Shown here piece after piece: positions 1 through 5,689 of a DNA stretch of 5,714 bases. A model generated the notes under the pieces. It saw only the letters and a program-made list of their open reading frames with translations. It was not told the DNA's origin and made no database searches. The position numbers and the translations under genes are program-made. This DNA is from Planctomycetales bacterium (GTDB taxonomy: Bacteria; Planctomycetota; Phycisphaerae; SM23-33), in the NCBI GenBank assembly GCA_030673005.1, contig DAOVFI010000174.1:1-5714 (forward strand), given 5' to 3'. The number at the start of each line of letters is the position of its first letter. The stretch's first letter is position 1.

Positions 1-1
1 C

Positions 2-73
2 GTTATAAAATCGCCATGCGTATGTATCCACATGGTAGAAGAACACCCAGAACAGACAGGGACTTGGGATTAG
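2..73 (+). pseudogene. Inverted partial copy of hom C-terminus (fragment, probably artefactual)
   Basis: Read on the plus strand, this encodes exactly the last 23 residues of the homoserine dehydrogenase at 372-1709, ending ...EEHPEQTGTWD, followed by the same TAG stop at 71-73. No base differs from the intact gene over this stretch. The copy is cut off by the window start, so how much more of hom is mirrored cannot be seen. A fragment with no divergence at all, next to a homopolymer junction, is better explained as the mirrored arm of a chimeric contig end than as a decayed gene. It should not be counted as a second hom. Confidence 0.75.
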
Positions 74-81
74 GCGTATCG

Positions 82-97
82 GTAGGTCGGGACGAAG
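82..97 (+). repeat. Extra 5' half of the REP-like element (GTAG + left stem)
   Basis: GTAG at 82-85 followed by GTCGGGAC at 86-93 and GAAG repeats the first half of the element that starts at 101 (GTAG, GCCGGGAC, GAAG), offset by 19 nt. It lacks its own right stem, but it could pair with the GTCCCGGC at 126-133 with one wobble or mismatch. The same arrangement is mirrored at 348-363 on the minus strand. The flank from 78 (ATCGGTAGGTCGGGACG) is shared with 5451-5467, which marks it as part of the repeat family rather than chance. Confidence 0.7.
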
Positions 98-100
98 ATC

Positions 101-133
101 GTAGGCCGGGACGAAGCGAAGCGTAGTCCCGGC
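101..133 (+). repeat. REP-like palindromic element, short form, copy 1
   Basis: The tetranucleotide GTAG (101-104) directly precedes an 8-bp perfect stem, GCCGGGAC (105-112) and GTCCCGGC (126-133), around a 13-nt loop. A 5' GTAG at the foot of an imperfect or perfect hairpin is the hallmark of REP sequences recognised by RAYT/TnpA-REP nucleases. The same 29-nt hairpin geometry recurs at 5459-5487. This copy lies in the left arm of the inverted repeat, so it may be a mirrored and shortened version of the one at 280-344 rather than an independent locus. Confidence 0.75.
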
Positions 134-161
134 AGCCTGGAATTGGACAGATAGCGGAGGC

Positions 162-244
162 GGGGGGGGGGGGCGGGGGCGGGGGGGCCCCCCCCCCCCC
201 GGGCGGCACCGAGAATTGGGGGGGGGAAAAAACGCTACGCTAAG
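162..244. other. Homopolymeric G/C core of the inverted repeat
   Basis: This tract contains 12 G (162-173), then 5 G and 7 G separated by single C, then 13 C (188-200). After a short mixed stretch come 9 G (218-226) and 6 A (227-232). No gene or motif is visible apart from a CGCTACGC at 233-240 that echoes the neighbouring repeat. Such runs at a fold-back centre are typical of failed sequencing through a strong hairpin, including spurious poly-G calls, and of assembler extension through them. The bases here are the least trustworthy in the window. Confidence 0.75.
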
Positions 245-279
245 CCCCCCCGCCTCCGCTATCTGTCCAATTCCAGGCT

Positions 280-344
280 GCCGGGACTACGCTCTTTGCT
301 CTGCGAAGCGCTACGCAAAGCAGAGTCGCTTCGTCCCGGCCTAC
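280..344 (-). repeat. REP-like palindromic element, long form, downstream of hom
   Basis: On the minus strand GTAG (344-341) precedes the stem GCCGGGAC (340-333), which pairs with GTCCCGGC (287-280). The intervening 45 nt contain a second near-palindrome (294-325), so the whole can form a nested or two-tier hairpin. It starts 28 nt after the hom stop and would be transcribed with it. It lacks a following T-tract, so it is not a classic intrinsic terminator, but a hairpin this strong could cause pausing or protect the mRNA 3' end. Compared with the 29-nt copies at 105-133 and 5459-5487, the hairpin is 61 nt long. Confidence 0.75.
294..325. repeat. 32-nt near-palindrome present only in the right arm
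   Basis: Folding about the axis between 309 and 310 (centre AGCGCT), 13 of 16 base pairs match. The sequence reads CTTTGCTCTGCGAAGC on the left half and GCTACGCAAAGCAGAG on the right half. It is exactly the sequence missing from the left arm between positions 119 and 120. This could be a natural inner hairpin of the long element that was skipped by a polymerase when the left arm was copied, or a true indel between two repeat variants. Confidence 0.8.
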
Positions 345-371
345 TATCTTCGTCCCGACCTACCGATACGC

Positions 372-1709
372 CTAATCCCAAGTCCCTGTCTGTTCTGGGT
401 GTTCTTCTACCATGTGGATACATACGCATGGCGATTTTATAACGTCGAGGCGATCAACCTCGTTCAAGGCCGATCGTATGTCGCCTTCCAGCGCGCGGTG
501 GGTTGTTATGACCACGGGGACGCCTTCATCGGCGCCGTTGTTCGGTTCGTGCTGGAGGAGCGAGGATATACTGATGTCGCGGTCGCCGAGGATATTTGCG
601 ATCCTGGCGAAGACGCCGGGGCGGTCCTCTGCCTGGAGACGGAGGTAGTAGCGACAGCGGACGTGTTCGATGTCCAACTGGTCTGCCGGTTCGCAGCGGT
701 CGGGCCAGATCGCCAGCGACTGGAATTTTTTCTGCGCGTTACCAAGCGCCACCGAGGCGATGTCGCCGACAACGGCGGCGGCGGTCGGCTGGCCGCCTGC
801 TCCCCGGCCATAGTACATTGTATGCCCGGAGTTCTCGCCATAGACGCTCACGGCGTTGAACGGCCCGGAAACCCACGCCAGCGGGTGACGGTCGGAAATA
901 AAGGCGGGATGCACCCGAAGCGAAAGAGCGTTCCCCTGTCGGCGGGCGATGGCGAGTAACTTTATGACGTAACCCAGTTCCCGCCCATAGTAGAGGTCCT
1001 GCACCTCCAGCCAGTCGATGCCTTCGACGTGGATTTTCTCGAAATCTATCCGTCGGCGGAACGCCAGCGCCGCCATTATTGCCAGTTTATGGGCCGAATC
1101 CCCGCCTGTAACGTCGAGGGTCGGGTCGGCTTCGGCCAGACCGATACGCTGGGCGTCGGAAAGTGCGTCGGCGTAGGTTCTGCCCTGTTCGGTCATTGCC
1201 GTCAGGATGTAATTGCACGTCCCGTTGACGATGCCGTACATCGCGTCGATCCGGTCGCACGCCAACTGACCCGTCAGGGCCGATATTATCGGGATCGCGC
1301 CGGCGCAACTTGCCTCGAAGGCCAGGCAGACGTCATTTTTCCTTGCTAGGGCCGACAGTTCGGCGCCGTGATGGGCAAGCAGCGCCTTGTTGGCGGTAAC
1401 CACGTGCTTGCCGGCCCGGATCGCCTTTTCGACGATTGTCCGGGCGGCAGTCGTCCCGCCGACCAGTTCGACGACGATTTGGACGTCTTCGCGACCGATA
1501 GCGGCGCCCAGGTCTTTACAGAAGAGTTTCTTATCCAGGCCGATCTGTTCGGCGACAATGAAGTCGATATCGACGACGGCGCGGAGAACCAGGTCGATGC
1601 CGACCCGCTCGGAAAGTCCGCCGTCCTGTCGAGTCAGGATTTGCGCCGTTGCCCCGCCGACTGTCCCGCAGCCGACCAGCACGACGCCGATTTGCTTACG
1701 ACCTGACAT
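372..1709 (-). CDS. hom: Homoserine dehydrogenase with C-terminal ACT domain
   Basis: This enzyme makes L-homoserine from L-aspartate 4-semialdehyde with NAD(P)H, the branch-point step toward threonine and methionine, in the cytoplasm. The product has 445 residues, the usual length for the monofunctional ACT-bearing form. Visible are a Rossmann GxGxxG (G13-C-G15-T-V-G18), TANK with K108, the family stretch AFEASCAGAIPII (130-142), GIVNGTCNYIL (159-169), E193-ADPT, and GGDSAHKLAI with D204 and K208 as the expected catalytic pair. An ACT domain begins near 353 (YYLRLQAEDRPGVFARIANIL) and runs to about 430, which suggests allosteric feedback, typically by threonine. The start is well supported by GAGGAG 7 nt upstream. 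It is the last gene of the leftward cluster, 78 bp after the nitrilase-like gene. Its final 23 codons are mirrored at the window start. No key residue is missing. Confidence 0.96.
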   Translation of the reverse strand: MSGRKQIGVVLVGCGTVGGATAQILTRQDGGLSERVGIDLVLRAVVDIDFIVAEQIGLDKKLFCKDLGAAIGREDVQIVVELVGGTTAARTIVEKAIRAGKHVVTANKALLAHHGAELSALARKNDVCLAFEASCAGAIPIISALTGQLACDRIDAMYGIVNGTCNYILTAMTEQGRTYADALSDAQRIGLAEADPTLDVTGGDSAHKLAIMAALAFRRRIDFEKIHVEGIDWLEVQDLYYGRELGYVIKLLAIARRQGNALSLRVHPAFISDRHPLAWVSGPFNAVSVYGENSGHTMYYGRGAGGQPTAAAVVGDIASVALGNAQKKFQSLAIWPDRCEPADQLDIEHVRCRYYLRLQAEDRPGVFARIANILGDRDISISSLLQHEPNNGADEGVPVVITTHRALEGDIRSALNEVDRLDVIKSPCVCIHMVEEHPEQTGTWD

Positions 1710-1716
1710 TTACAAT

Positions 1717-1722
1717 CTCCTC
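1717..1722 (-). promoter_or_regulatory. Ribosome binding site of hom
   Basis: GAGGAG on the minus strand lies 7 nt before the ATG at 1709. It is a near-ideal Shine-Dalgarno and fixes the start of hom. Confidence 0.8.
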
Positions 1723-1739
1723 GGATAACCCGCTGCTGA

Positions 1740-1768
1740 ATCGTAAGTGCCTTTGCCTTGCAGGTCAA
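1740..1768 (-). promoter_or_regulatory. Candidate sigma70-type promoter for hom
   Basis: On the minus strand TTGACC (1768-1763) and TACGAT (1745-1740) are separated by exactly 17 nt, matching 5/6 and 4/6 of the consensus -35 and -10. They sit in the 78-bp gap before hom, with about 30 nt from the -10 to the ATG. This would allow hom to be expressed apart from the upstream genes. It is a match by eye and could be chance. Confidence 0.35.
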
Positions 1769-1787
1769 GCCGACGACCGGACAACTT

Positions 1788-3257
1788 CTACGTAAGGTTC
1801 TTACCGTTGAGTGAACGGTAGAGCCGGACGTAGGCGTCGGCGGCGGCCTCCGAGGCGCGGAAGGAACGGACGGGCCAGTAGCCGAAGGCGTCGTGGAGGC
1901 GAATATTGGCGTGCAGCAGGCATTCTTCCGGCGAGCCCGCCATGGGGAAGGACGGGTTATCGCGGCGGCACTCGGCGCTGACGGTCAGCAGGTTGTCGAA
2001 TTTTCCAGGCCCGACCAGGGCGCTGCCGCCGCCGCCATTGACGCGCAGATAGAACGCGTGCATAGTGGAGGTTTGTCGCTTTGCGCTGGATTCGAATGCC
2101 TGGATGCTCTGAGAAATTGTCCCGCTGTTGCACGGGTGAACCACCAATCGCGAGCCGAACATGATCGGCAGCGTCCAGACGTCGGGGTATCGCCCGTCGT
2201 GGCAGACGTGCATGCACACCGGCGCGCCGTTGACTTCGAATTCATTCAATTGGTAGCCGTGCCAGAAGTCCGACTCGCATGAGTGGATCTTCGGACCGGT
2301 CAGCACTATTTGCCCGTCGCCGTCATAGACGCGCGAAACGTTGTATCGCGTTTTCTTCGGGCGTGGGCCGGGGCTTTCCCGCCAGATGGGAAGGCCGGCC
2401 ACCAGATACGGGGCGTTCTTAAGGTTTGCGATGAAGCGGCGCAGTTTCCGCTCGGTCCGGGCGACCGGCCCGGGACGCCGAGTAACCGATTTATCCGGGA
2501 ACAGCCCGGTCATAGACGTCTCGGGGGTAACAAGCAGCTGGACGCCGCAGGCCGCCGCTTCGCGCAGGCCGCGGAAAATGGATTCGAGGTTTGCGTCGAT
2601 ATCCGGACGGTTGGGCATCTGCCAACCGCCGACGTGGAGGAATTCCGGCACGCCGAACTTGATGCCGCGATGGACGAACCGCCGCAGCAGGACGCGTTCG
2701 GACGAGACGGCAACTTCAACGCCCATCTCCGGCAGCACGTTCAGCCCCCGGGCCTCCAGCACCGTCGTTCCGTCCAACTGCACCCGGACGTCGGCTGTCT
2801 TGACCAGTTCGCCCGAACCTTCGGTCTTGTCGATTCGCAGCGTGTGTATGCCTTTGCGTTTCAGCGTTACCTTTGCAGCCGCCACCGGTTGGCGGCGATT
2901 CCACTCGCTGGTTGACAATACCAGCCGGCGTCTTTTCAGGTCGAGCGATGCTTTCAGGAACTCGGCGCCGCCGACGAAGGAAAGGTTCACGCTGCCGCCG
3001 GTCGTTTTGGGCAGATCGAATTCCAGTTCGATACTGTCCCCGTTGCGTGTGTGTACGCCAGGCCCGCTGATACTGATGCGTTTACCGGGCGCTGCCGTAA
3101 CGAGACAACCGGCGCGGGTCGATTCGACGCCCGGTTCATCGGGGACCGGCCATTGCCAGCCGCCGGCCGGTTTGCGAAAGTCCATCTTTCCGAGGATTAC
3201 ACGTTGCATCGCTTCGAATTTCCTTAAGAATTCCCCGTTGCTTCTCATCTCGATCAT
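1788..3257 (-). CDS. Nitrilase-superfamily carbon-nitrogen hydrolase with N-terminal beta-rich domain
   Basis: The C-terminal half is a nitrilase/amidase fold. The Glu-Lys-Cys triad appears intact: E246 in LLVTPETSMTG, K323 in GPKIHS, and C352 in VCMHVCHDGRYPDVW, which corresponds to the family's CYDLRFPE-type motif. These enzymes hydrolyse amides, nitriles or carbamoyl groups, or act in reverse as amide transferases; the substrate here cannot be told. Residues about 55-198 look like alternating beta strands of a jelly-roll or concanavalin-like sandwich, an addition that plain nitrilases (about 260-340 residues) lack. There is no signal peptide or membrane segment, so it is probably cytoplasmic. 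The start is uncertain: the ATG at 3257 has no clear Shine-Dalgarno, while M17 (3209) follows an AAGGA about 11-12 nt upstream and M25 (3185) follows GGAAAG closely. It lies 45 bp after rseP and 78 bp before hom. Confidence 0.85.
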   Translation of the reverse strand: MIEMRSNGEFLRKFEAMQRVILGKMDFRKPAGGWQWPVPDEPGVESTRAGCLVTAAPGKRISISGPGVHTRNGDSIELEFDLPKTTGGSVNLSFVGGAEFLKASLDLKRRRLVLSTSEWNRRQPVAAAKVTLKRKGIHTLRIDKTEGSGELVKTADVRVQLDGTTVLEARGLNVLPEMGVEVAVSSERVLLRRFVHRGIKFGVPEFLHVGGWQMPNRPDIDANLESIFRGLREAAACGVQLLVTPETSMTGLFPDKSVTRRPGPVARTERKLRRFIANLKNAPYLVAGLPIWRESPGPRPKKTRYNVSRVYDGDGQIVLTGPKIHSCESDFWHGYQLNEFEVNGAPVCMHVCHDGRYPDVWTLPIMFGSRLVVHPCNSGTISQSIQAFESSAKRQTSTMHAFYLRVNGGGGSALVGPGKFDNLLTVSAECRRDNPSFPMAGSPEECLLHANIRLHDAFGYWPVRSFRASEAAADAYVRLYRSLNGKNLT

Positions 3258-3302
3258 GCGTGGAATAAGTTCGCTCCGTTGTCGATGGATCGGGAAGGCG
3301 TT

Positions 3303-5435
3303 CTACCAGAGTCTCTCCAGCAGTCGCGTTATGTCGTTCCAGGTTACCAGAACGATCAAACTCAGCAGCAGCACCCATCCGACGATCTGTACGGTGTTCA
3401 TCACCTTTGCAGACAGTGGCCTGCCGCGAATCTTTTCTATTATCAGGAAAACGGCGTGCCCGCCGTCCACGACCGGTATCGGAAGGAAGTTGAACACCGC
3501 GATAGCAGCCGAGATGAAGCCGAGGAAGTACAGGAAATCAATGAAACTCCGCCGCCCGACCCTTACGGCTATGGCTCCGATGCCGATAGGACCGGCCGTC
3601 TGGTCCACCGGCGCCCATCCGCGAATGAGGCTGCGAAGACTCATGTACGACGCCAGAACCAGTTTGGCCGTAACACGCCCGCCCCAGACCAGCGAATCGG
3701 CAACGCCGTCCTGCTTTATCTTCACCATCAGCGCCTTGAAAGCGGCATCGCCTGTGAAAATTCCGAAAGAGTAATCTTCGGAGCGAAAAACGTACTCGTC
3801 AAGTTTGGCGATTTCAGCCTTTTTCTCCTGTCCGTCGTGCAGGTACGTAATCGTTACCTTTTTTCCGGACAGTTCCTTGAGGGCGTCATACACGTCGATC
3901 CACGAGGCGACTTTCACATCGTTGACGGCTGTGATAAGCGATTCGGACGGGATACCCGCCTTTTCCGCAGGCGTACCGGACATAACGGTTGCCACGACAG
4001 GCGTGTAGTCGGCAACGCAACGGGTACCGATGAGGAATTTGCCGTTTCGTTTTTTGGGCTTGACGGTGAATTTCTTCTCCTGCCCGTCGCGTCTGACGGT
4101 TATCTCGCCGCCGTTGGCCTTGATGCGTTTGTTGATCTCGATGATCTGTTCGTTTGTCGGCGTTTTTTCACCTTCGTAGTCCAGAATGATATCGCCGGGC
4201 ATGATCCCGGCCTTGTGGGCGGGTGAGCCGTCATCGACCATCAGCACCCGCAACGGCGGCGCCATACCAAGGATCCGCAACTGTCCGGTATCGAACTCGT
4301 CCTGAAGGATTTTTCGCGTACCACCGCCTGCGAGGCGGATGGTGAATTCATTCAACCTGACTTTCTTTGTTTTACCGTCGTCCTGGGGTCGCTCGACATC
4401 TATTTCGTTTCTGTCAATAATTTCGCCGCGGACGATCGTGCCGTCTTTCAGGAAATGGACGTTTTCGGCGACGGAAAGGTATGGCTGGACGGCGATTTCG
4501 ACCGTCTTTTCTTCGCGGAGGATCGATACTGTTACGGGTTTGCCGGTGAGGCGTTTTTCTATCTCGTCGATCTGCCACGATTTCTCGATCTTTTCGCCGT
4601 TGATGGCGACAATGCGGTCGTTCTTCCGGTAGGGCGTAGCGGTAATGACGTCGTCGAGCTCTTCTATGTCATCGAAAGTGGTGTCTGCCGGCCGGGCGAC
4701 GCCGAACCGGAACATCCCGCCGCCGGGTTTGACCTTTATTTCGGTTTTTCCGATCCGTTTTCGGCCATCGATTTCCCGCTCGATGGTGAATGTATAGGTA
4801 TTGTCCGGGTCGGCCAGGGCCGCCGTCATCGCCACGTCCTGGAAACTCTCGATTTCGTTTCCGCAGACCCACAGGAGGATGCTGTCGCCCTCTATTTTCA
4901 GTATTTTGTCGCCGGGTTTGAACCCGGTGCTTTGGGACGGTTCCTGTCCGTCCTGCCAGACGATTCTGGCCTGTGAGGCCGGATCGCCCGGGCTGACGCC
5001 GCCGACGACCGGAGCGAGGAAATCCTTGCCGACCAGTCCGATGATGATAAACAGCACCGCCGCGAGGATCAGGTTCATGACAACCCCGGCCGAGATTACC
5101 GCGAACCTCGCGCCGACTGACTTGCTCTGGTAGGAACGCGGGTCGGGCTTCTCGTCATCCTTCAGCGGCTTAAAATCCTCCTGCCCCAGCATCTTGACGT
5201 ACCCGCCCAGCGGGACGGCGCAGAAGCAATAGTCGGTCTCGCCGCGCTTGATGCCGAACAGACGCGGACCCATGCCCAGCGCGAATCGCTCGACCCTGAT
5301 GCCGACCAACTTGGCCACCAGGCAGTGCCCCAACTCGTGCACGAAGATCATCAAACCGAGACCGACGATAAAAAGCAGGATCGGCCAGACGTAACGAGTC
5401 CAGATGCTAACAATGTCAAATGCCAGAATGTCCAT
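3303..5435 (-). CDS. rseP: RseP-type site-2 intramembrane zinc metalloprotease with expanded PDZ region
   Basis: This is a peptidase M50 family member that cleaves substrates within the inner membrane, for example anti-sigma factors in regulated proteolysis or leftover signal peptides. The zinc motif HELGH is at 33-37 inside the first membrane segment (about 16-38). PLGGYVKMLG (75-84) is the conserved membrane-associated loop, and a second hydrophobic segment spans about 111-135. The last two segments are at about 632-653 and 680-698, with NFLPIPVVDGGH (649-660) supplying the third zinc ligand D657. At 710 residues it is far longer than E. coli RseP (450). The periplasmic part holds about four PDZ-like units (near 140-235, 245-318, 388-460 and 466-545) plus an inserted stretch at about 324-385. 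The start is supported by AGAGG 5 nt upstream. It is the first gene of the leftward cluster, divergent from the gene at 5690. Its natural substrate is unknown. Confidence 0.93.
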   Translation of the reverse strand: MDILAFDIVSIWTRYVWPILLFIVGLGLMIFVHELGHCLVAKLVGIRVERFALGMGPRLFGIKRGETDYCFCAVPLGGYVKMLGQEDFKPLKDDEKPDPRSYQSKSVGARFAVISAGVVMNLILAAVLFIIIGLVGKDFLAPVVGGVSPGDPASQARIVWQDGQEPSQSTGFKPGDKILKIEGDSILLWVCGNEIESFQDVAMTAALADPDNTYTFTIEREIDGRKRIGKTEIKVKPGGGMFRFGVARPADTTFDDIEELDDVITATPYRKNDRIVAINGEKIEKSWQIDEIEKRLTGKPVTVSILREEKTVEIAVQPYLSVAENVHFLKDGTIVRGEIIDRNEIDVERPQDDGKTKKVRLNEFTIRLAGGGTRKILQDEFDTGQLRILGMAPPLRVLMVDDGSPAHKAGIMPGDIILDYEGEKTPTNEQIIEINKRIKANGGEITVRRDGQEKKFTVKPKKRNGKFLIGTRCVADYTPVVATVMSGTPAEKAGIPSESLITAVNDVKVASWIDVYDALKELSGKKVTITYLHDGQEKKAEIAKLDEYVFRSEDYSFGIFTGDAAFKALMVKIKQDGVADSLVWGGRVTAKLVLASYMSLRSLIRGWAPVDQTAGPIGIGAIAVRVGRRSFIDFLYFLGFISAAIAVFNFLPIPVVDGGHAVFLIIEKIRGRPLSAKVMNTVQIVGWVLLLSLIVLVTWNDITRLLERLW

Positions 5436-5438
5436 TTA

Positions 5439-5445
5439 CACCTCT
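5439..5445 (-). promoter_or_regulatory. Ribosome binding site of rseP
   Basis: AGAGGTG on the minus strand, with AGAGG 5 nt before the ATG at 5435, supports the chosen start. The REP-like hairpin begins only about 9-14 nt further upstream, so in the mRNA the hairpin would sit next to the ribosome landing site. Confidence 0.7.
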
Positions 5446-5454
5446 TCTTAATCG

Positions 5455-5487
5455 GTAGGCCGGGACGGAGCTTTGCGCAGTCCCGGC
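5455..5487 (+). repeat. REP-like palindromic element, copy upstream of rseP
   Basis: GTAG (5455-5458) is followed by the stem GCCGGGAC (5459-5466) and GTCCCGGC (5480-5487) around a 13-nt loop, the same stems and loop length as at 105-133. The loop sequence differs (GGAGCTTTGCGCA) but shares GCTTTGCG with the inner part of the long form at 280-344, read on the minus strand. The upstream flank ATCGGTAGGYCGGGACG is also shared with 78-94. It is independent of the inverted repeat at the left end, so it confirms a genuine dispersed family. Confidence 0.8.
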
Positions 5488-5524
5488 ATTCCAGCTACGG
5501 CTGATTCGACAACGAAGCGCCCGG

Positions 5525-5557
5525 GGGCCCCCCCGCGATTCTGCTGATAAGGGGCCC
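5525..5557. other. GC-rich potential hairpin in divergent intergenic region
   Basis: GGGCCCC (5525-5531) and GGGGCCC (5551-5557) form a perfect 7-bp stem around a 19-nt loop. The sequence also holds the local palindrome GGGGGCCCCC at 5523-5532. It lies in the 254-bp space between the divergent genes (5436-5689), where I see no other gene. Candidate coding stretches on the minus strand there look like chance frames. No T-tract follows on either strand, so a terminator call is not supported. Confidence 0.4.
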
Positions 5558-5643
5558 AACCGCCGTCGAAGGAAAATAGTGGGTAATCCCGCTTTCTTAC
5601 TCGCTTTCTGTCGGGACGTTCGTCTTGTCCAGCAGTTTCGGTA

Positions 5644-5663
5644 TGCAGGAAACAGAACCTGCA
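5644..5663 (+). promoter_or_regulatory. Small hairpin in the leader of the rightward gene
   Basis: TGCAGG (5644-5649) and CCTGCA (5658-5663) form a 6-bp stem with an 8-nt loop, ending 15 nt before the Shine-Dalgarno of the gene at 5690. It could be a 5' leader structure or a dyad bound by a regulator. The stem is short enough to be chance. I found no convincing -35/-10 pair for this gene. Confidence 0.3.
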
Positions 5664-5678
5664 CACCCTACGTTCTAC

Positions 5679-5682
5679 GAGG
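5679..5682 (+). promoter_or_regulatory. Ribosome binding site of the partial rightward gene
   Basis: GAGG followed by AAAAGTG gives 7 nt spacing to the ATG at 5690. This is a good Shine-Dalgarno and the main reason to call a gene start there. Confidence 0.6.
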
Positions 5683-5689
5683 AAAAGTG

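Larger units (their letters stand above)
1..168. repeat. Left arm of large inverted repeat (mirror of hom 3' end)
   Basis: This arm is the reverse complement of 245-444. Base i pairs with 445-i for positions 1-119, with one mismatch (100/345). Base i pairs with 413-i for positions 120-168, because the right arm has 32 extra bases at 294-325. The arm carries the end of hom, its stop, the hom-distal REP-like element and a tract running into poly-G. It begins at the first base of the window, so its outer limit is not visible. The near-identity in a coding segment, together with the homopolymer core, suggests a fold-back artefact of amplification or assembly. A recent real inverted duplication is the alternative. 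Confidence 0.93.
245..444. repeat. Right arm of large inverted repeat
   Basis: This is the counterpart of 1-168. It includes the last 23 codons of hom (374-444), its TAG (372-374) and the whole region immediately after hom. It carries 32 bases (294-325) absent from the left arm and one substitution (T345 against C100). Because hom reads through intact from 1709 into this arm, this is the arm most likely to reflect the true chromosome. Confidence 0.93.

Noticed and set aside
3..209. Minus-strand open frame with a poly-proline stretch
   Set aside because: The prolines are just the G/C homopolymer translated, and the rest is the mirrored repeat. It has no ribosome binding site or family resemblance.
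162..226. G-runs of 12, 5, 7 and 9 that could form a G-quadruplex
   Set aside because: They lie in the homopolymer core of the fold-back, where base calls are doubtful, and they are matched by C-runs. The evidence for an artefact is stronger than for a functional quadruplex.
280..340. Intrinsic terminator after hom
   Set aside because: The hairpin is strong, but on the minus strand it is followed by mixed GC-rich sequence and no T-tract; it fits better as a repeat element.
216..959. Plus-strand open frame of 247 codons over the 3' half of hom
   Set aside because: It starts in the homopolymer core and runs antisense to clearly conserved homoserine dehydrogenase sequence.
2341..3774. Long plus-strand open frame of 477 codons antisense to the nitrilase-like gene and rseP
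   Set aside because: It crosses two well-supported genes on the other strand, its composition is rich in Ser/Arg/Pro as expected for a shadow frame in GC-rich DNA, and it shows no recognisable motif.
5610..5630. GTCGGGAC at 5610-5617 as another copy of the hairpin repeat
   Set aside because: It lacks a preceding GTAG and a matching right stem; only a 4-bp GGAC/GTCC pairing is left, which is easily chance.
5416..5666. Minus-strand open frames upstream of rseP (72 and 82 codons)
   Set aside because: They run through the REP-like element and GC palindrome, overlap each other in different frames, and lack a Shine-Dalgarno or conserved features.
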